DNA of 64,000 nucleotides from Anaerolineae bacterium. GTDB taxonomy: Bacteria; Chloroflexota; Anaerolineae; Anaerolineales; Anaerolineaceae. The position numbers were made by a program, and so were the translations under genes. How positions within the stretch are numbered: position 1 is the stretch's first letter; every line of letters starts with the position of its first letter. The DNA is taken from assembly GCA_013178295.1 (NCBI GenBank), contig JABLWW010000006.1:90141-154140 (forward strand), given 5' to 3'. A model generated the notes under the pieces. It saw only the letters and a list, made by a program, of their open reading frames with translations. It searched no databases and had not been told where the DNA came from. Shown piece by piece: positions 61,733 to 64,000 of the stretch.

Positions 61733-63508
61733 TTAATGTGCAGAGAGTAGAATCACATCAAAGCCTGGGGACCTGTACAGGCGGTAATGCCTTTCTATCT
61801 CGATTCTAGCGTTTTCGTCCAGCCGCCGAAAATCCTCTTCGAGGATAAAGCCATAGGTGAAGCGGTATGGAATCAGGTCATGCGTTACAGCCGAAACCAT
61901 CACCTGAGAAGGCTGAATGTTACAGGAGAAGTACAGGTTGAACATCCATGACGAGTTTAGCGCATCTGACCCCAGATACCCCCTCCCATTAGTGTATAGG
62001 CTCTCTGAGAAGTAAATCCGTTCTCCCTCGGACAAACAGGATACTCGATCTTCATACACAATATAGGGCATAAATCGTGTGTTGCGATAGGCAATGATCT
62101 TATCCTTGACAAAGTCCCGTATGTTTCCGTAACCGGAGCAGATTGGCAACAAGGCAAAACAGACCAGAGCAGCCGCCAGTAAGGTTGCGTTCCAGCGCTT
62201 GAAAAACATGAATAACAGAATCAATGTGGTCAGAGCGAAAGGATAAACAATCGCCCCCAGAAAGTCGCCCAAATACCAGTCATAGGCGCGAGAGAAAAGC
62301 AATACCCCATACGCGAGAAGCGCCAGCGCTGCTAGAACCAGCAGCGTTAGAGCAATAAGCAATACCGATAAAGCTGGTGTGAGTGGGCGGTGTGTAGCGA
62401 GCATCTCTGATTGGGGGAGCAACCGCAAACGTTTTGCCAGATCAAATACAAAACGTTTGATCGTCTGCCAGCTGTTCCTAAACACATTGTCGTCAACGGG
62501 CATACACTGAGAACCTAGAATAGCAACTGTCGAAACCGCAGGCCAGTAATAGCGTGTAATGGCTCCCCATTTGCCGTTGATCATGCTGATATTGAGAAAA
62601 ACGATGAGACCAAAGGGTAGCAGCCACAGCACCTTTTCGTGAGGTTTCAGCTGGCTTGATTTGCTCAAAAAACCAATGATCATTAACCAGAAAGGAACGC
62701 TCAAAAGAGAAAAAATATTCTCAAACCAGTTTTCGCTGCTACGCGTGTGCTCGCCAACAAAATTGAACTCACGCAGCACCTTAAAGTTTTCAAGCCGCAG
62801 ACTGAAAAGAGCATCTCCCAAAAAAGCCCAATCCAGCAGCATCAAGAAGACCTGACCTATCAGCAGCCCAATCATCACAAACCCCATACATCTTATCCAG
62901 CCCCTGAGATTCAGCTTTCCATCGTTGCTAAAAGCCAGCCCCAGCAAGACCGAGGCAAACGCAATGCCGCTTTCTTTGGACTTTATGGCAAAGAACCATA
63001 TTATGCCTAGCAGAATGAGTAGCCAGGCGTGTTTTGCGCGTGTATGGTGATACATTAAGTAGATATACAGCGCCAGCGTTAGCAGCATCATCACGGTAAC
63101 ATCTGCATAGGTTACACCGGATTCTTTGATCAGCGGAGGGTATGTAAAAAACAGCAGCACAGAGACAATACCATATAGGGGAGCATTGTGGCTGCGGCTC
63201 AGAAGGCGGGCGTTGATATAAATCAACAGCATCGAAGAAGCGATCAAAAATGACCAGAAAAGCCTTGCCCCTGCCAGCGGGCTGCCAGCCAGAACGAAAA
63301 ACAGCTTTTGGAAGTAAATGTGAAAATAGCGATTGAGGATGTGGGCGTGCGGTTGTGGGTTCAAAGAGACTGCCATATATTGCACTTCATCCCACGACAT
63401 CGGCCCGCCGGAATGGCGGAAAAAAAACCGCCATGCAAGGACAAATATTCCCCCCAGACAAATTGCCTCGATAACCAACATCCAGTTGATTTTATGCCGA
63501 TTTTTCAT
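61733..63508 (-). CDS. GT-C-like multi-span membrane protein (PMT/ArnT style)
   Basis: The 591-residue protein has about ten to twelve membrane helices. Near the N-terminus GGPMSWDEVQYMAVSL carries the D-E pair of the first periplasmic loop seen in PMT/ArnT (GT39/83) enzymes, which use polyprenyl-phosphate sugars. Further landmarks are KSKESGIAFASVLLGL and the aromatic C-terminal soluble domain (about 480-591, VYEDRVSCLSEGERIYFSESL). It ends 21 bases from the convergent tRNA. It likely adds a sugar to an exported glycan or protein; donor not identified. Confidence 0.77.
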   Translation of the reverse strand: MKNRHKINWMLVIEAICLGGIFVLAWRFFFRHSGGPMSWDEVQYMAVSLNPQPHAHILNRYFHIYFQKLFFVLAGSPLAGARLFWSFLIASSMLLIYINARLLSRSHNAPLYGIVSVLLFFTYPPLIKESGVTYADVTVMMLLTLALYIYLMYHHTRAKHAWLLILLGIIWFFAIKSKESGIAFASVLLGLAFSNDGKLNLRGWIRCMGFVMIGLLIGQVFLMLLDWAFLGDALFSLRLENFKVLREFNFVGEHTRSSENWFENIFSLLSVPFWLMIIGFLSKSSQLKPHEKVLWLLPFGLIVFLNISMINGKWGAITRYYWPAVSTVAILGSQCMPVDDNVFRNSWQTIKRFVFDLAKRLRLLPQSEMLATHRPLTPALSVLLIALTLLVLAALALLAYGVLLFSRAYDWYLGDFLGAIVYPFALTTLILLFMFFKRWNATLLAAALVCFALLPICSGYGNIRDFVKDKIIAYRNTRFMPYIVYEDRVSCLSEGERIYFSESLYTNGRGYLGSDALNSSWMFNLYFSCNIQPSQVMVSAVTHDLIPYRFTYGFILEEDFRRLDENARIEIERHYRLYRSPGFDVILLSAH

Positions 63509-63511
63509 AGC

Positions 63512-64000
63512 CTATATCGCTTCAAAGACGAAGAGTTGATTCATCCCCAGCAAAAACCGCCGATGACAGTTGAGCCGAAAACCCGCAGAATGGCAGAGGC
63601 TAATGATTTCTTTTTTCCACATACCGCCAGTTTCGCCTTCCAGCATGCCACCGCGCTTTTTATCCTCTGAATACCACCATAGCGCATGACCTATTGATCC
63701 CAGAATAGGGTCAATCATAGTGATAATCAGGCGTCCACCTTGCTTGACCAATCGTCGTGCTTCCCTGAGAACCGCTGCGCGGTAGGGAATGTGATTCAGA
63801 CAGGCTACCAGTGTGATTGTGTCAAAACTGGCATCCTCAAAGGGCAAATTGGAAGAATCTTCCACCACCAGCGCGCCGCCGCCCCACTCATGGATATCCA
63901 CACCCACACCGCTTCCATACAACCGCACCAGCGTATTCGTGCCAGCGCCGATATCCAGCAGACGACCGCGCAGATGCGGGAGCACTGCCCGCAGGCGCTC
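63512..64000 (-). CDS. Class I SAM-dependent methyltransferase, 5' end off the window
   Basis: The open frame (ELRLRAVLPHLRGRLL order, no start seen) runs past the right edge; about 160 residues are visible. It has motif I LLDIGAGTNTLVRLYG, GVDIHEWGGGALVVEDSSNLPF, FDTITLVACLNHIPYRAAVLREA and VKQGGRLIITMIDP. It lies 3 bases before the GT-C-like gene. Function as sugar or lipid methyltransferase is inferred from surroundings; true length is unknown. Confidence 0.78.
   Translation of the reverse strand, partial: ERLRAVLPHLRGRLLDIGAGTNTLVRLYGSGVGVDIHEWGGGALVVEDSSNLPFEDASFDTITLVACLNHIPYRAAVLREARRLVKQGGRLIITMIDPILGSIGHALWWYSEDKKRGGMLEGETGGMWKKEIISLCHSAGFRLNCHRRFLLGMNQLFVFEAI

Overview
The window reads as one dense stretch of a bacterial chromosome. 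Composition is moderately GC-rich, GTG and TTG starts are common, start and stop codons often overlap, and no gap between genes exceeds about 210 bases. Gene types (BcsB-like protein, Pro/Thr-rich lipoprotein with a lectin-like domain, archaeal-type adenosine-specific kinase, very large glycosyltransferase islands) fit an environmental Chloroflexota, perhaps Anaerolineae. This taxon is an inference from gene style only; there is no rRNA or other marker here.

Region 1 (1-5.5 kb, + strand) holds the tail of a GGDEF-like protein, a BcsB-like protein, a GT4 glycosyltransferase, an adenosine-specific kinase, a lipoprotein and a PilZ protein. It looks like c-di-GMP-linked exopolysaccharide functions, ending at a long hairpin. 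Region 2 (5.5-9.9 kb, - strand) is a five-gene unit: rhomboid protease, membrane-anchored ClpP/SppA-fold protease and three single-span coiled-coil membrane proteins. A UbiB/ABC1-family gene (9.9-11.6 kb) lies upstream of it.

Region 3 (11.6-33.2 kb, - strand) is one tightly coupled glycan operon starting at a palindromic divergent promoter near 33.18 kb. It encodes GT2 and GT4 glycosyltransferases, SAM methyltransferases, a DegT aminotransferase, a sugar-nucleotide epimerase, fusion proteins, and a compact asparagine-synthase/zinc-ribbon methyltransferase/acyl carrier protein/hydrolase module. Two + strand genes (33.25-35.67 kb) leave the same promoter region and collide with the next - strand block.

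Region 4 (35.7-52.1 kb, - strand) has more glycosyltransferases, GT-C-like membrane proteins, and a nonulosonic (sialic-like) acid set: hydrolysing UDP-GlcNAc 2-epimerase, NeuB-type synthase and CMP-sugar synthetase, with a second asparagine-synthase-like amidotransferase and a B12-binding radical SAM enzyme. Region 5 (about 52.2-57.05 kb) is visibly AT-richer and looks like an acquired cassette; its right edge cuts off a CMP-sugar synthetase gene, of which only the first codons remain. Region 6 (57.1-59.2 kb) is a Wzm/Wzt glycan ABC exporter whose Wzt has a C-terminal glycan-recognition-type domain. Region 7 (59.4-64 kb) has two GT-C-like membrane proteins, a tRNA-Arg(GCG) with its own promoter on the + strand, and a truncated methyltransferase.

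Together, the genes from 11.6 to 64 kb can be read as a system that makes, methylates, acylates or amidates, and exports a complex surface glycan carrying a sialic-acid-like sugar, using ABC-transporter-dependent export. The link to export and the final structure are inferred from gene content, not shown.
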